Assembly (NCBI RefSeq): GCF_900660605.1
Contig: NZ_LR215024.1
Span: forward strand, 620,001 to 684,000
DNA length: 64,000 nt
DNA from: Mycoplasmopsis glycophila
Lineage (GTDB): Bacteria; Bacillota_I; Bacilli_A; Mycoplasmatales; Metamycoplasmataceae
Reading direction: 5' to 3'
Shown: positions 23,806 to 34,384 of the stretch, one piece after another
How the letters are laid out: each line of letters starts with the position of its first letter
How positions within the stretch are numbered: position 1 is the first letter of the stretch
Notes under the pieces: model-generated
Database searches by the model: none
Told to the model about the DNA's origin: nothing
The model's input: the letters and a program-made list of their open reading frames with translations, nothing else
Position numbers and translations under genes: made by a program

Positions 23806-24315
23806 TTAAACTTTAATTAAAGACACTGTTTCAATTTTAGAATCAAATAAATTACGTCCTTTAAGTTCAACTAACTCAAGAAGCACAATTACTTTAGTAA
23901 CAATAACTCCTTGAGATTGTAAAAGACGAATAATAGCTTGTGTTGTTCCACCTGTTGCAAGTACATCATCAACAATAACTGCTTTTTGTCCTTTTTGAAC
24001 AAATCCTTCTTGAATTTCGAGTGTATTTGATCCGTATTCTAAATCATAATTTAATGAAATTACTTTACCTGGTAATTTATGTGGTTTACGAACCATAATA
24101 AAGGGTTTCTTTAAAAAAGCGGCAGCAGGAGTTCCGAAAAGAAACCCACGAGCATCTGGCCCAACAATAATATCAGCATCTTCACAATGCTTTGCGATTT
24201 CTTTGATTGTATAATTAAGAGCTTCACCATTTGCTAAAAGTGGAGAAATATCCTTAAATAAAATTCCTTCTTTAGGGAAATTAGGGACATCTCTAATTAA
24301 ATCTTTAATATTCAT
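23806..24315 (-). CDS. apt: adenine phosphoribosyltransferase
   Basis: 169 aa, full length. Makes AMP from adenine and PRPP. N-terminal DLIRDVPNFPKEGILFKDI, GPDARGFLFG, and PRPP loop VIVDDVLATGGTTQA. It starts 22 nt after infB with GAAGG before the ATG, so it is probably the last gene of the rimP-infB operon. Confidence 0.96.
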   Translation of the reverse strand: MNIKDLIRDVPNFPKEGILFKDISPLLANGEALNYTIKEIAKHCEDADIIVGPDARGFLFGTPAAAFLKKPFIMVRKPHKLPGKVISLNYDLEYGSNTLEIQEGFVQKGQKAVIVDDVLATGGTTQAIIRLLQSQGVIVTKVIVLLELVELKGRNLFDSKIETVSLIKV

Positions 24316-24337
24316 AAAAACCTTCTTTTAATAAAAA

Positions 24338-26143
24338 TTAATTAATTCTAACATCTTCGTAAAATTCTAATACATCATCTTCTTCAATGTCGTTAAAGTC
24401 TTTGATATGAGTTCCGAAGTCTTTACCCTTAACAACTTCTTTAGCATCATTTAATTCACGTTTTAAAGAATCAATTCTTCCTTCGTGAATCATTTTTCCT
24501 CTACGGTAAACTTTAACTTTAGCTTTTTCTCTAACCGCACCAGTGTCCATCATACATCCAGCAATTTTTCCAACTTTTGAATAGAAGAAAACTTTAATAA
24601 TATGTGCTTCACCAATTTTTTGCTCTTCGTAAATTGGTGCTCTTTCACCGTCGATTAATTTTTGACAATCTTCTAAAATTTTATAAATAACACTATGTGA
24701 AACTAATGAAACATTTTCATTAGCTGCATTTTGTTTTGTTCCTGAATTAATTTTTAAGTTAAAAGCAAAAATTGATGCATTTGAAGCTTTTGCTAAAAGT
24801 AAGTCTGAATCAGTTACATTACCTGCTGATGCATTAATAACTTTAATGTAAGCTTCATCATTTTCTAAACCATCAATTTGTCCTTTGATAGCTTCAGCTG
24901 TTCCTGCCACGTCACTTTTAATAATAATATTAATTGCTTTTTTACCTTCTTGGTTAGTAGCTGATTGCTGAATATCATTTAAATTTTGCATTTTGTCTTG
25001 AGAGTATTTTTCAGTTGCTAACTTTTTAGCAAATTTTTCATCATTAATTCCAACAAATTTATCACCTGCAGATGGTGTATAGTTAAGACCAGAAATAATT
25101 GCTGGTCATCCTGGTTTTACAAATTCCATTTCATTGCCTTGAGCATCTTTAAGCATTCTAATTCTTCCGAACTTGCTTCCAGCAACAATGAAATCTCCTT
25201 TATAAAGAGTTCCGTTTTCAACAATAACTGTTGAAACAACACCAACACCTTTGTCAACTCTAGATTCAATAACAGTACCAATTGGATAACGTTTTGGGTT
25301 AGCTTTTAAACCAAGTAATTCTGATAGCAATTTAATTTGTTCAAATAATTCTTCAAGCCCTTCACCTTTAAGAGCTGAACCGTAAACAATTTGTGTATCT
25401 CCACCATATTCTTCGATAACTACATTCGCTTCTGCAAGTTCACCTTTAAGACGATCTAAATCTTTATTTGGTTTATCCATTTTGTTAACAAAAACAATAA
25501 TAGGAACACCAGCAGCTTGTGCATGAGAAATAGCTTCTTTAGTTTGAGGCATAACTCCATCATCAGCTGCAACAACTAAAATAACAATATCTGTAACTTT
25601 AGCACCTCTAGCACGCATTTTTGTAAAGGCTTCATGACCAGGAGTATCTAAGAAGGTAATTCTAAAATCTTTATGTTTAATTTGATAAGCACCAGTATGT
25701 TGTGTAATACCACTACTTTCTGTAGCTACAATATTTGAATTACGAATTTTGTCAATTAATGTAGTTTTACCATGGTCAACGTGACCCATAACTGTAATAA
25801 CAGGAGTTCTTCTTACTAAATCTTCTTCTTTATCCTTAAAGTTAACTTCATCTAAAAAGTTACGTGCATCAATATTTGTTTCTTTTTGAAAATCAAAACC
25901 ATTTTCAACACAAAGTTCAGCAATTTCTTCTTCATCTAAAACATGGTTTAAGTTGTATAACTTTCCTGCCATAAAGAACTTCTTGATAATATCATTAGGG
26001 TTAAGGTTTGCCTTTTGCGCAAATTCCCCAACTGACATTTTTCCTGTGAAAATAAACACACCATCTTTTAATTCTGTTTTTGTTGTAGATAGTTGTTGTT
26101 TAATATCATCCACATTACTAATTCTATTTAGTTTTTTGCTCAT
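24338..26143 (-). CDS. infB: translation initiation factor IF-2
   Basis: 601 aa, short form without the long N-terminal extension, as in other mycoplasmas. G1 GHVDHGKTTL, switch region GITQHTGAYQI, DTPGHEAF, NKMDKP; then domains that bind initiator tRNA, ending in EDDVLEFYEDVRIN. One UGA (near 25100) is Trp. Starts inside the end of ylxR (20-nt overlap). Confidence 0.97.
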
Positions 26144-26420
26144 AAAGCACCTCCATTATTTGTTTATTGATTTCTTCATAAACTTCTTTTGAAACATTAG
26201 TTCTAAAAGTACGATTTAAAGCTTTATTTCGCATTGCTTTTTCTCAATTTTCAGGAGTTAAATGAATATAAGCACCACGTCCTTTTTTTTCTCTTTTTAA
26301 GTCTAAAGAAATAATTTGATTCTTTTTATCATAGTCAAATCTAACTAATTTGCTAATGTCTAAAATTTCATTTGTAACTATGCATTTTCTCGAAAAATTA
26401 GCATTAATCTTCTCAGTCAT
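26124..26420 (-). CDS. ylxR: YlxR (DUF448) RNA-binding protein
   Basis: 98 aa. The motif RKCIVTNE is followed by LVRFDYDKKN...IISLDLKREKKGRGAYIHL and ENWEKAMRNKALNRTFR. YlxR proteins bind RNA (reported to modulate RNase P) and sit between nusA and infB in most Firmicutes, as here. Start taken as ATG 26420, 17 nt inside nusA; ATG 26432 is also in frame. Confidence 0.88.
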
Positions 26421-28056
26421 CTTCAAATTCACCTAAATCAATATTAGTATCTAATCCATAGTTAGCTAGATCACTATCAACTTTAAAGTCTGTGAGTTCA
26501 ATTTTTGATTTTTGATATCCTTTTGCAATCTTTTTGCTTTTATCTTCATCTTTTGCATTTGCATCATCAGCTTTAGATTCTTGTTCTTCAAGTGAAAAAT
26601 CTTCATCGAAAATATCATTGATTTCTTCAACAAAATCATAGTCATTTTCATCTTCTAATTCAATAAGTAAGTTCTCTTTATCAAATAAGTTATCAATTTC
26701 AGTTGCGTTAATTGTTTTTGGAGCAACTCTTTTTTGGGTTTTTTGTTTTTCTAATTTTTCAACTTCAGCTATTTCAGCTTCTTGGTTCATAATTTTTGCT
26801 AAATCTTCTTTAAAGTCTGTTAAATCAATATCAATTGACTTAAAGTAAGTGTTAGTTTTTGAGTGTTTATTCGCTTTTGAACGAACTAAAAGTCTTTCAA
26901 GATCTTGTCTTTCGTTAAATTGAATTCCTTTTGCTTTTGCTTGTTCTGCTGTTAAAACTTCAATTTTTTCACCAGTTAATTTAGCAGCAAGTTCGATGTT
27001 AATACCTTTTTTACCAATTGCTGTCATAACATCTTCATCTTTAACAATTGCGTAATATTTTTTATTGTTAGCTACCACATCAATAACTCTAGCTGGACTT
27101 AATGAATTTTTAATGTATTCTAAAATGTCATCACTATATCTAATAATGTCGATTTTTTCACCATTTAATTTATTAGCAACAGCTAAAATTCTTTTTGCAC
27201 CTTCTCCAAAAATAGAACCCACAATATCAAAATCTATGCTACGTTCAGGATTTGGTTTAACAGCAACTTTTGTTTTAAGACCTGGAATTCTTTGAATTTT
27301 GTGAATTAAAACATCTTGGTTTGCTATTTCTGGAATTTCAGTTTTTAAAGCATCTTCCACTTCTTTTGGTGAATCTAAACTAACTTCACAAATACTTAAT
27401 TTGCTATCGATATTAACACTTTCTAAATAAACGTCGATGAATTTTCCTGGTGATAAATCTAATTTTTCATTAGCTTTACTTGCAGGTAAAAAAGCAGAAA
27501 CAGAATCTTCAAACTTTAAGTTATAAGCACCTTTTCTTGTTTTTGATAAGACTTGTGCTTTAAGCTTTTCTCCAATTTTTTGTGAGTAAAGATCAAAAAT
27601 TCTTTGTTTTTCTAATAATTTTAAAGATTGGATAAAACCATGTCTAATTGCTGTTTTTGTTTTTTCGCCTAAAATTTCGAAATCTAATCAAGCAGAAATT
27701 ACATCACCTTCTTGGTGATCTTCTCCTGTTTGTTGTTTTGCATCGTCAATTGTAATGAAAGTAATTCTTTGTACGTCTGTATGTTTTTCTTCATCTTTAT
27801 CTTCGAACTCAAAATCATTTGCTACTACTTCAACGTTTTTATTGAAAATAGAAACACGTTTAGTTTCATGGTTTGGAATAAAAATAATATCCGCTTCAGC
27901 ATCAATATCTTTATTGATTGCTTTAGAAGTTTGTTCATTGAAAAGTTCTAAAACAGTTTCGAAAGACAACTTATTATTTTTAGCATATCCATCAATCATT
28001 TCGTAGATTGAAGTTTCATAAGTTAATAATTTTTCTGAAATGACTTTTTTTGCCAT
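26404..28056 (-). CDS. nusA: transcription termination/antitermination factor NusA
   Basis: 550 aa. N-terminal polymerase-binding domain, S1 domain (KLKAQVLSKTRKGAYNLKF), KH domains with GSIFGEGAKRILAV and AIGKKGINIELAAKLTGEKIEV, and a long acidic C-terminal tail rich in Asp/Glu/Lys. UGA is Trp near VISAWLDFE and in the final DDWED. ATG 28056 follows AGGAGA. Confidence 0.96.
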
Positions 28057-28075
28057 CTTTATTTTCTCCTTTAAA

Positions 28076-28507
28076 TTAAAATTTAATGTAACTTTCTATT
28101 TTTATAATATTATCTTTGTTAAATTCAATTTTTCTAAATTGCCCTTTTTTGTTTCATTTTACTAAAATTTTGTCATCTGATTCTGAAAGCAATTCAGCAA
28201 TAAAAATATTTAATCCTTCAAAACTTTTGTGGGTTGTGATTTTAACCATTTGTCCTAGATTATTACCAAGATCATTTTTGTCTAAATTGAGATCATCACC
28301 ACGAGATAATACTTCCAATGAATAATTATCTTTATATCAGGTTTGAGTTTCTAAAAATGTAAAAATTTTTCTTGAATACTCTTCAACTACAGATAAATCT
28401 CTTGTGTTTAAAACAACTTCTAAAATAGGATCATTAGAGTTTATTAATTTAGCTTCTAGAATAATGTCATTAGGAAATTGTTCCTTTAACAAATTTTTAT
28501 AATCCAT
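28076..28507 (-). CDS. rimP: ribosome maturation factor RimP
   Basis: 143 aa. Small N-terminal domain, the SRGDDLNLDK segment (counterpart of the usual SPG-RPL motif), and a C-terminal barrel (GQMVKITTHKSFEGLNIFIAELL, DDKILVKW). Assists 30S subunit assembly. First gene of the cluster; ATG 28507 follows AGGAG. The position before nusA supports a call that sequence alone would leave weaker. Confidence 0.85.
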
Positions 28508-28542
28508 TTTTTAACTCCTACTTGTCGTATTTAAATAGTAAA

Positions 28543-28612
28543 GAGTTGCTCTCGCAACTCCTTTCTGTAATTTAATTCTTTTTTAATTGTTTTTTGAAGC
28601 ACCTATATTATA
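28543..28612 (-). promoter_or_regulatory. promoter and leader hairpin of the rimP-nusA-infB operon
   Basis: Extended -10 (TGGTATAAT, box at 28607-28612, minus). The leader then contains GAGTTGC-GAGA-GCAACTC (28543-28560), a GNRA-type tetraloop hairpin without a T run. It may stabilise or regulate the mRNA. Confidence 0.6.
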
Positions 28613-28623
28613 CCACATAGTTC

Positions 28624-28650
28624 GATTATTATTTGATGAAAAAAAGGAAT
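28624..28650. repeat. 27-bp target duplication, left copy
   Basis: 27 bp starting GATTATTATTTGATG, identical to 30366-30392. The bases just outside the match differ, so the duplication is exactly 27 bp. Confidence 0.9.
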
Positions 28651-30365
28651 TATTAAATATTATTAAATATTAAACAAAATGTCACACCCTAGAGTTTTAA
28701 AAATGAAATCTAGATCTTAGATAAAATTTTAATTAATAAGGAGTGACCATGAGCCCGTTTAAAATTACAACACATGAAAAAATGAGTGATTACGAAGAGA
28801 GAAAAGCCCACATAATGGCGGGTGTTTTAAGACTTTGAAATAAAAGGACAAACAAAGAACTTGCAAACCTTTATCGCGTCAGTGTCAGAACAATAATTAG
28901 ATATAAAAAAGAAATAAAACCGCTTGTCGAAAGTGGTTCATTTACTGTTGCTCACAAAGGTAGAAAAAATGAAAATGCCCTCAAATATAAAGATGAGACT
29001 ATAAATAAAATTATGTGTGATTATTATGATTTTACGGAAGAGTTTTTTCCTAAAAATGCAACTATTAACACTGCTCTTTTTTCGCTTTATTATCATGAAA
29101 AGGTAAAACAAAGTTTTAACATTAGTTATTCACAAGCTTTTAAAAGAGTTAAAAAGCAAGGTTTCATTAACATCCAAATGACAAGAAAAGGTAAAAGAGA
29201 ATCTAGAAAAATTAGAAGATTGCTTGAACAAGAAATTGGTGAAAAAACTTCACTTTTCACCAGAATTGGTTCTTTAGAAATTGGTGAGCGTGAGAAGAAA
29301 AGAAAAAGCGTTTATCAAGCTAAAAATAGATATTTAAAATTTGGTGAAAATGTTGAATTAGATGCTTGTCAAGAAGTGTTTTTCGGTAATAAAAAAGTCT
29401 TCATTTATCACGCAATTGATTCAGCTACAGGTAAATTACTTGAACTTCAATGTGAAGAACAAGAAACAAATTTAGGTTACCAAAAACTAATTGACAAACT
29501 CTTTAAAAAACACGGATTTCCCTCAATAATAACAACAGATCGCAGAAGAACTTTTTGAGGTTCAGAAAAAACATACACAATGTTTGAAGAGGCTTTAATC
29601 GATAGAGGAATTACTTTATTTGTGTCATCTAACCCTAAAGATAAGCCAAATGTGGAAAGATCTTTTGCTAGTGCTCAAAATTATTACCCTTATTTATTTA
29701 AAAATAAAGGTATTGATTCTATTGATGAATTAAATAAAAGAAGCGAAGAAATTATTGATGAATATAATAGACATTTTTGGAAAACAGAAGGCAATAAGGA
29801 AAGCAAATTTATCAAAAATGATCCTAGTTCAAATATTTACGATTTTTCTTTAAGAATTAGAAGAAGAGTAAATAATGGAGTCGTTATGTATAAAAATAAA
29901 ATGCTCGCCCCTTACGACGAACATAATAAAAGATTAATGTTTTTTTCACAAAGCGGAAAAGATATTAATTTATGTTTAGATGTAAACCAAAACTTATATT
30001 TCGAAATCAATAATAAGAAATATATTGCAAAAGTTGTTGAAGAATCTGAATTGAATGAAACCGAAATTTATGCTTTAGCTAAAGGGTGAGATATTTCTAT
30101 CCCACAAGTACATGTGATTGCAAAGGCAATTGTAAATTCTAGAAAATTTACTTTAGCACAGTCACAATTAAGACATTTTCCCGACGAAATTCTCAAAAAT
30201 GAAAATGCACAAAAGATAATCAAAATACTTGAAAGAAGTGAAGACATTTTGTTAAAACTTTATAAAATAAGTTACACAAAACTGCTTGTGTTGAATTCAA
30301 CAGAATTCAATATAATTATATTCAAAAGAAGTAAACAAGAGTGACAATTCGTTTAATAATTTACA
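28651..30365 (+). mobile_element. insertion sequence, IS1202-like
   Basis: 1715 bp between two exact 27-bp direct repeats. The ends carry imperfect inverted repeats: about 20 of 25 positions match, including ATTAAAC.AA.TGTCAC, once a 10-bp tandem duplication at the left end (28651-28670) is allowed for. Target duplications of 24-29 bp are a hallmark of the IS1202 group (from memory). The single gene encodes an apparently intact transposase, and the exact duplication suggests recent insertion. Confidence 0.85.
28749..30356 (+). CDS. DDE transposase, IS1202-like
   Basis: 535 aa. An N-terminal helix-turn-helix (TNKELANLYRVSVRTIIRY) is followed by an rve-type catalytic core with Asp in NVELDACQE, Asp in ITTDRRRTFWG and Glu in KPNVERSFASAQ, then a C-terminal beta-rich part. 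ATG 28749 follows AAGGAG. Several UGA codons are Trp, so the gene has been adapted to mycoplasma code. No frame break seen. Confidence 0.9.
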
Positions 30366-30392
30366 GATTATTATTTGATGAAAAAAAGGAAT
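30366..30392. repeat. 27-bp target duplication, right copy
   Basis: Identical to 28624-28650. Lies 8 bp from the 3' end of the tRNA-Trp gene and includes part of its T-rich termination stretch on the minus strand. Confidence 0.9.
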
Positions 30393-30400
30393 AAAAAAAA

Positions 30401-30475
30401 TGGCAGGAGTAGCAGGATTCGAACCCACAACACACGGGGTTGAAGCCCGTTGTTCTACCGTTGAACTATACTCCT
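30401..30475 (-). tRNA. tRNA-Trp (UCA), reads UGA
   Basis: 75 nt with encoded CCA. Acceptor AGGAGTA/TACTCCT, anticodon stem ACGGG/CCCGT with loop CTTCAAC (anticodon UCA), T arm GTGGGTTCGAATCCTGC. The UCA anticodon decodes UGA as Trp and confirms genetic code 4. Transcription may come from acpP or from a TACAAT box just upstream. Confidence 0.95.
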
Positions 30476-30495
30476 ATCACTTTTTATATTGTACA

Positions 30496-30714
30496 CTATT
30501 TTTGGTTTTCAACAAGTAAAATTATGTCTTTAACCGTTTTGATATTCATAATTTCTTCATCTGAAATTTGGATAGAAAATTTCTCTTCCAAATGAACGAC
30601 CAACATAGCTAAGTCTAAAGAATCGATTCCTAAATCAACAATATGATCATCTTCTTTAACTTGTTTTTTTGATACTCTTTTAAGAGCATCTAGAATTGTT
30701 TCTTTTATGTTCAT
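30496..30714 (-). CDS. acpP: acyl carrier protein-like protein
   Basis: 72 aa. The phosphopantetheine site is DSLD in HIVDLGIDSLDLAMLVVHLEEKF, followed by IQISDEE and a final helix. Matches the position of MG287 in M. genitalium. No fatty acid synthesis genes are nearby; in mycoplasmas the role of such proteins is unclear (perhaps lipid acyl transfer). Confidence 0.9.
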   Translation of the reverse strand: MNIKETILDALKRVSKKQVKEDDHIVDLGIDSLDLAMLVVHLEEKFSIQISDEEIMNIKTVKDIILLVENQK

Positions 30715-30748
30715 AAAATTATTATATATTTAATATTTAATTTTTGCT

Positions 30749-31180
30749 TTAATTAGTAAGAAAAATTTTGTATTTCTTTCTTTCAGTGTATTTTTGATTT
30801 TTGTATTGTAAATATAAAATGAAATGATCGTTTTCCTTACTTGTTCCTTTAATTTTTTCATAATGAAATTCTATTTTTCCTTCACTAGTACCAAAACGGG
30901 ATGTTATATCTTTCATAATAGCTAAAATTATTGTTTCATCAATGTAATAGGTCCCTTCCTCATCTTGTTTAATATATGTCTTGAAGAATTCTTGATCAAG
31001 TTTTGGAAATAAACTTAAACGTTTGTGTTTTTCATCTGGTTGACTTGATTTGTTTTTTGGATCTTGATTTTCTTTATTTTTTCTAACTCTTGTCTGAATA
31101 ACTTTATACAAAAGAATTCCTGTTGAAGTTGCAAAAAGAAAAACTGCTAGCATAATTTTTCATCTTTTTTTTAATTTCAT
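30749..31180 (-). CDS. membrane-anchored protein, MG286 position
   Basis: 143 aa. MKLKKRWKI then one membrane helix (about 10-28), a Lys/Asn/Gln-rich linker, and a soluble domain with YYIDETIILAIMKDITSRFG. Start ATG 31180 (UGA = W7) follows AGGGTAG and overlaps the upstream gene by 10 nt. No known family; gene order matches MG286. Confidence 0.65.
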
Positions 31181-32310
31181 TCTACCCTGTATGCGTCTCT
31201 TTTAATAAACCAACTAAAATCTCAATTTTCTTGTTTGATAAAGAATTCATATCTTGCCATTGGGAATTCAAATTCAAAGTTAACAAAATCTCTTTGTGAA
31301 ATTTCAAGTTCAGTTATTTGTAAAATTGGTTTTCTTATTAAGTTAGCAGTATCAATTTTTGGAAGTTCATTTTCAAATAAATAAGTTAATTCTCAATTAA
31401 AAAAGTCATTTTCTAATTTTAACGTTCATTGCATTTCTTTATCATATTTTTTAGGAACTAATAGTCCTTTTAAGATTGTGTTGTCTAAATCAATTGATAA
31501 ATTAGTTAAATTTGTATTCACTGTAAAATTATCATTTAAATAAACGTCGTATACCATTTTATTTTCGCTAGTTGATTGTGAATTTTTTCGAAGCTGGGCG
31601 TTTAAAAAGTTTTTAAGAAAAGGTTTAAAAATAAAGCTAGAATCTTTCAAATTCATAAAACCAGCTTTTTCATAATTTTTAAGCCCTAACGAATATGCTA
31701 ATTTTATGTTATAAAGTTCAATACAAGCTATCTTGTTAGTAGGATTATCAATTGGCAAATCATTTCATAGCACCCTTACCATGCTGCTCGCTTCATCGAT
31801 TTTGCAACCTTTATCCTTAAACTCAAAAAAAGTTAAGTAAGGAATTTCTAGAAAGTTTTCTCTGTATTGGTTACTTGTTTTAAGTTTAATTTTTTCAAAA
31901 TCAGAAAATAAAATGGTGTATTTTGCCATTATCGCATTACGCTCTACATCAGAATAAAGATAAAAATCAATTCGCTTGATTTTATCAAACGGAATATCTG
32001 CTTTAGTATGATCAACTGAAATATATTGTTTTAAAGAAGCGCTTTCAATTAATGCTTTACCATTAATAAAAAGCTGTCCTTTAGTATATTTGTTTACTTT
32101 ACTTGTAAGATCTAAATACAAATTGACATTTTTAGATTCACCTAGTATTTTACTAATTAATAATTTGAAAGTTATTTGCGATTTTTCGTATTCTTCTCGA
32201 ATTTTTGGACGATCATTAATTGCTATTTTAGTAGTATAAGTTTGGTTTTGAATTCTTCTACTATTTTCAAAATTAATAGTATGAATTAGATAGTCACTAT
32301 TCATGAACAT
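31171..32310 (-). CDS. hypothetical protein, MG285 position
   Basis: 379 aa, read across several UGA codons. Mostly beta-strand-like sequence of mixed charge (YTTKIAINDRPKIREEYEKSQITFKLLI). No signal peptide or membrane helix seen. Starts at ATG 32310 or 32304, overlapping the end of the upstream gene. Only its place between the MG284-like and MG286-like genes points to a conserved family. Confidence 0.65.
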
Positions 32311-32704
32311 GTGTAAAGTAAAAGTTTAAAAACTCCGTAATTGCTTGCTTTTTTCTCTTATAAAATGTAGTTTTTGAAAAATAATCTAAATATCAACCTT
32401 TACCATTTTTGGTTTCTGGATCTAAATAGCATTTTTCAATCAATCACGCATTTTCTGGACTCATTAATGAAAGTATTAATTTAATTAATGTTCCTTCTCC
32501 TTGGATTTGCTTTTCAACACGTTCAATTTCGAGTTGATTTTCTTCGTTATCAATTTCAAAATTATTAGTGAATTTTAATTGAAAGAGTCTATATTTTAGG
32601 ATTTCCTTATATCAGTCATTTGTAACAAAGATTTCTTTAACCATTTTGCATTGTTGTGCATAAAATTCGTTTTGGAATTTAACATCTTGAATTGTGTTTT
32701 GCAT
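32297..32704 (-). CDS. MG284/MPN403-like protein with a sigma-4/ArpU-like helix-turn-helix
   Basis: 135 aa. The C-terminal third, WYLDYFSKTTFYKKRKQAIT, has the S-x-TFYKxRxxAI pattern of the ArpU/sigma region 4 helix-turn-helix. A Trp from UGA occurs in AWLIEKC and elsewhere. ATG 32704 follows AAGGAG. It may be a DNA-binding regulator; target unknown. First of the three small genes between proS and acpP. Confidence 0.65.
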
Positions 32705-32785
32705 ATTTTACTCCTTATAATAATCTTAAAAAAATCAGTTTCCTGTTTTTTGGCTAGACTAGTCAAATGTACTTTTTTATTTTAA

Positions 32786-32836
32786 TTTTCTTGCAGGAAA
32801 AAATTTGCAAGAAAAAATACCACATGACTGTGGTAT
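32786..32836 (-). terminator. proS terminator and neighbouring hairpin
   Basis: ATACCACA-loop-TGTGGTAT (32817-32836) with a T run on the minus strand follows the proS stop. A second 10-bp stem (TTTTCTTGCA/TGCAAGAAAA, 32786-32815) uses that T run, so the two folds may compete. Confidence 0.7.
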
Positions 32837-32837
32837 C

Positions 32838-34280
32838 TTAATATGCTTTAGCAAAAACAACGTATCTATTTGTCTTATTTTGACAAGTAGGAATTAAACA
32901 ATCAATGTTTTTAAGTGGCTTATCAAGTGTCTTTGGTATACATCTAGCTGTAGCACCTGTTTCTTCTTTAATTTTTTCTTCAGCAAAATCTGAACAACAG
33001 AAAGGAGCGATAACAAATTTTTGCTCTGCGATTTCTTTTTTGAAGTCTTCGTAGTTATAAACAAAAACAGTTCTTTCTTCTAATCTTTTTTCTGCAGCAT
33101 TATATAGACTATTGTGAATATCATCTAAAGTTTTAGCTACAATATTTTTAACTTCTTCTACTTTAACTAAAATTTTGTTTTCAACATCGTCTCTACGTAC
33201 TAAAGTAACCATTCCTTGTTCAAGATCTCTAGGCCCAACTTCAATTCTTAATGGCACACCTTGAATTTCGCTGTTTGCAGCTTTATAGCCTGGATTTTTA
33301 TCAGTGTTATCTAATCTAACACGGAATTTTCTCGATAGTTCTAGTTTGAGTTGTTGTGCAACTTCAGAAACAATTGGTGATTTTTTAGCAAATAATTCTA
33401 AAATATCAATTTGCACAGGAGCAACTTTAGGTGGAATGATAATTCCTCTATTATCTCCGTGTGTCATGATTAGAGCACCAATTAATCTTGTAGTAACACC
33501 TCAAGAGGTTTGATAAACAAATTCTTCTTCATTGTTTTTATTTTTAAATGTAATATTGTAAGCTTTTGAGAAGTTTTGTGCAAAATAATGGCTAGTACCT
33601 GATTGTAAGGCTTTACCATCTTTCATCATTGCTTCAATTGTGTATGTTGAGCAAGCTCCAGCGAATTTTTCGTGCGGAGTTTTCTTACCTACAATAGTTG
33701 GTATAGCTAAATAATTTTTAAGAAATTTAGCATAAGTGTTAATCATTGTTCGAGTAAACTTACGTGCTTCCAGCGGATCAGAGTGAGCTGTATGTCCTTC
33801 TTGTCAAAGAAATTCTCTTGATCTTAAAAAGGGGTTAGTAGTTTTTTCTCAACGTAAAACGTTCGCTCATTGATTATAAAGTAAAGGTAAGTCGTTATAT
33901 GAATTAATAGAATTTTTGAAAAAATCAGCAAAAAGAACTTCTGAAGTTGGACGAATATAAAGTTTTTCATGTAACTCACGATCACCAACATGTGTAACAG
34001 TTGCTAATTCAGGATTAAAACCTTCTACGTGTTCTTTTTCAAGTGCAAATAAACTTTCAGGAATTAATAAAGGTAAATAAACGTTTTGAACTCCTTTTGA
34101 CTTAAAAATTTTGTTTAAGTTTTCTTGAATTAATTCTCAAATTCCATATGAATTTGGTTTAAAAATTAAGGTTCCTTTAGTTGGTCCATATGCAATTAAG
34201 TTCCCGTTTTTGACAACATCTGTGTATCATTTTGCAAAATCTTTTTCTAAAGGTGTAATCTTATCTAGTTCTTTTTTCAT
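32838..34280 (-). CDS. proS: prolyl-tRNA synthetase, short archaeal/eukaryal type
   Basis: 480 aa class II synthetase without the long editing insert of the bacterial type. Visible: motif 2 region [54 protein letters not shown], and the C-terminal zinc-domain end. This type is usual in mycoplasmas. Start ATG 34280; its upstream region (34281-34360) is cut off by the ICE end 81 bp away. Several UGA codons are Trp. Confidence 0.95.
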
Positions 34281-34360
34281 AATAAATTAATTTTACATAT
34301 ATTTATAAAAAAAATAAGTTAATTCGTGCTTTTTTAAAACAAAATTAACTTAATCAAAAA

Positions 34361-34384
34361 AGTGAGCGGACAATTTAGGCCAAC
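34361..34384. repeat. ICE left terminal inverted repeat
   Basis: AGTGAGCGGACAATTTAGGC plus CAAC. Matches the reverse complement of 63515-63538 at 21 of 24 positions. After a gap both ends also share AAGTCC...AAGG and a CTTGC/GCAAG hairpin (34409-34425 here). Confidence 0.82.

Noticed and set aside
25953-26192. Plus-strand frames across infB and nusA (also 27712-28006)
   Set aside because: Antisense shadows with no start signals; the minus-strand genes are certain.
34316-34352. AAGTTAATT/AATTAACTT hairpin as part of the ICE end
   Set aside because: Lies outside the inverted repeat and no matching sequence is found at the right end; more likely part of the proS upstream region.
34353-34359. 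ATCAAAA here and at 63548-63554 as ICE target duplication
   Set aside because: Distances to the two terminal repeats differ (1 versus 9-10 nt), and the sequence is too short and simple.
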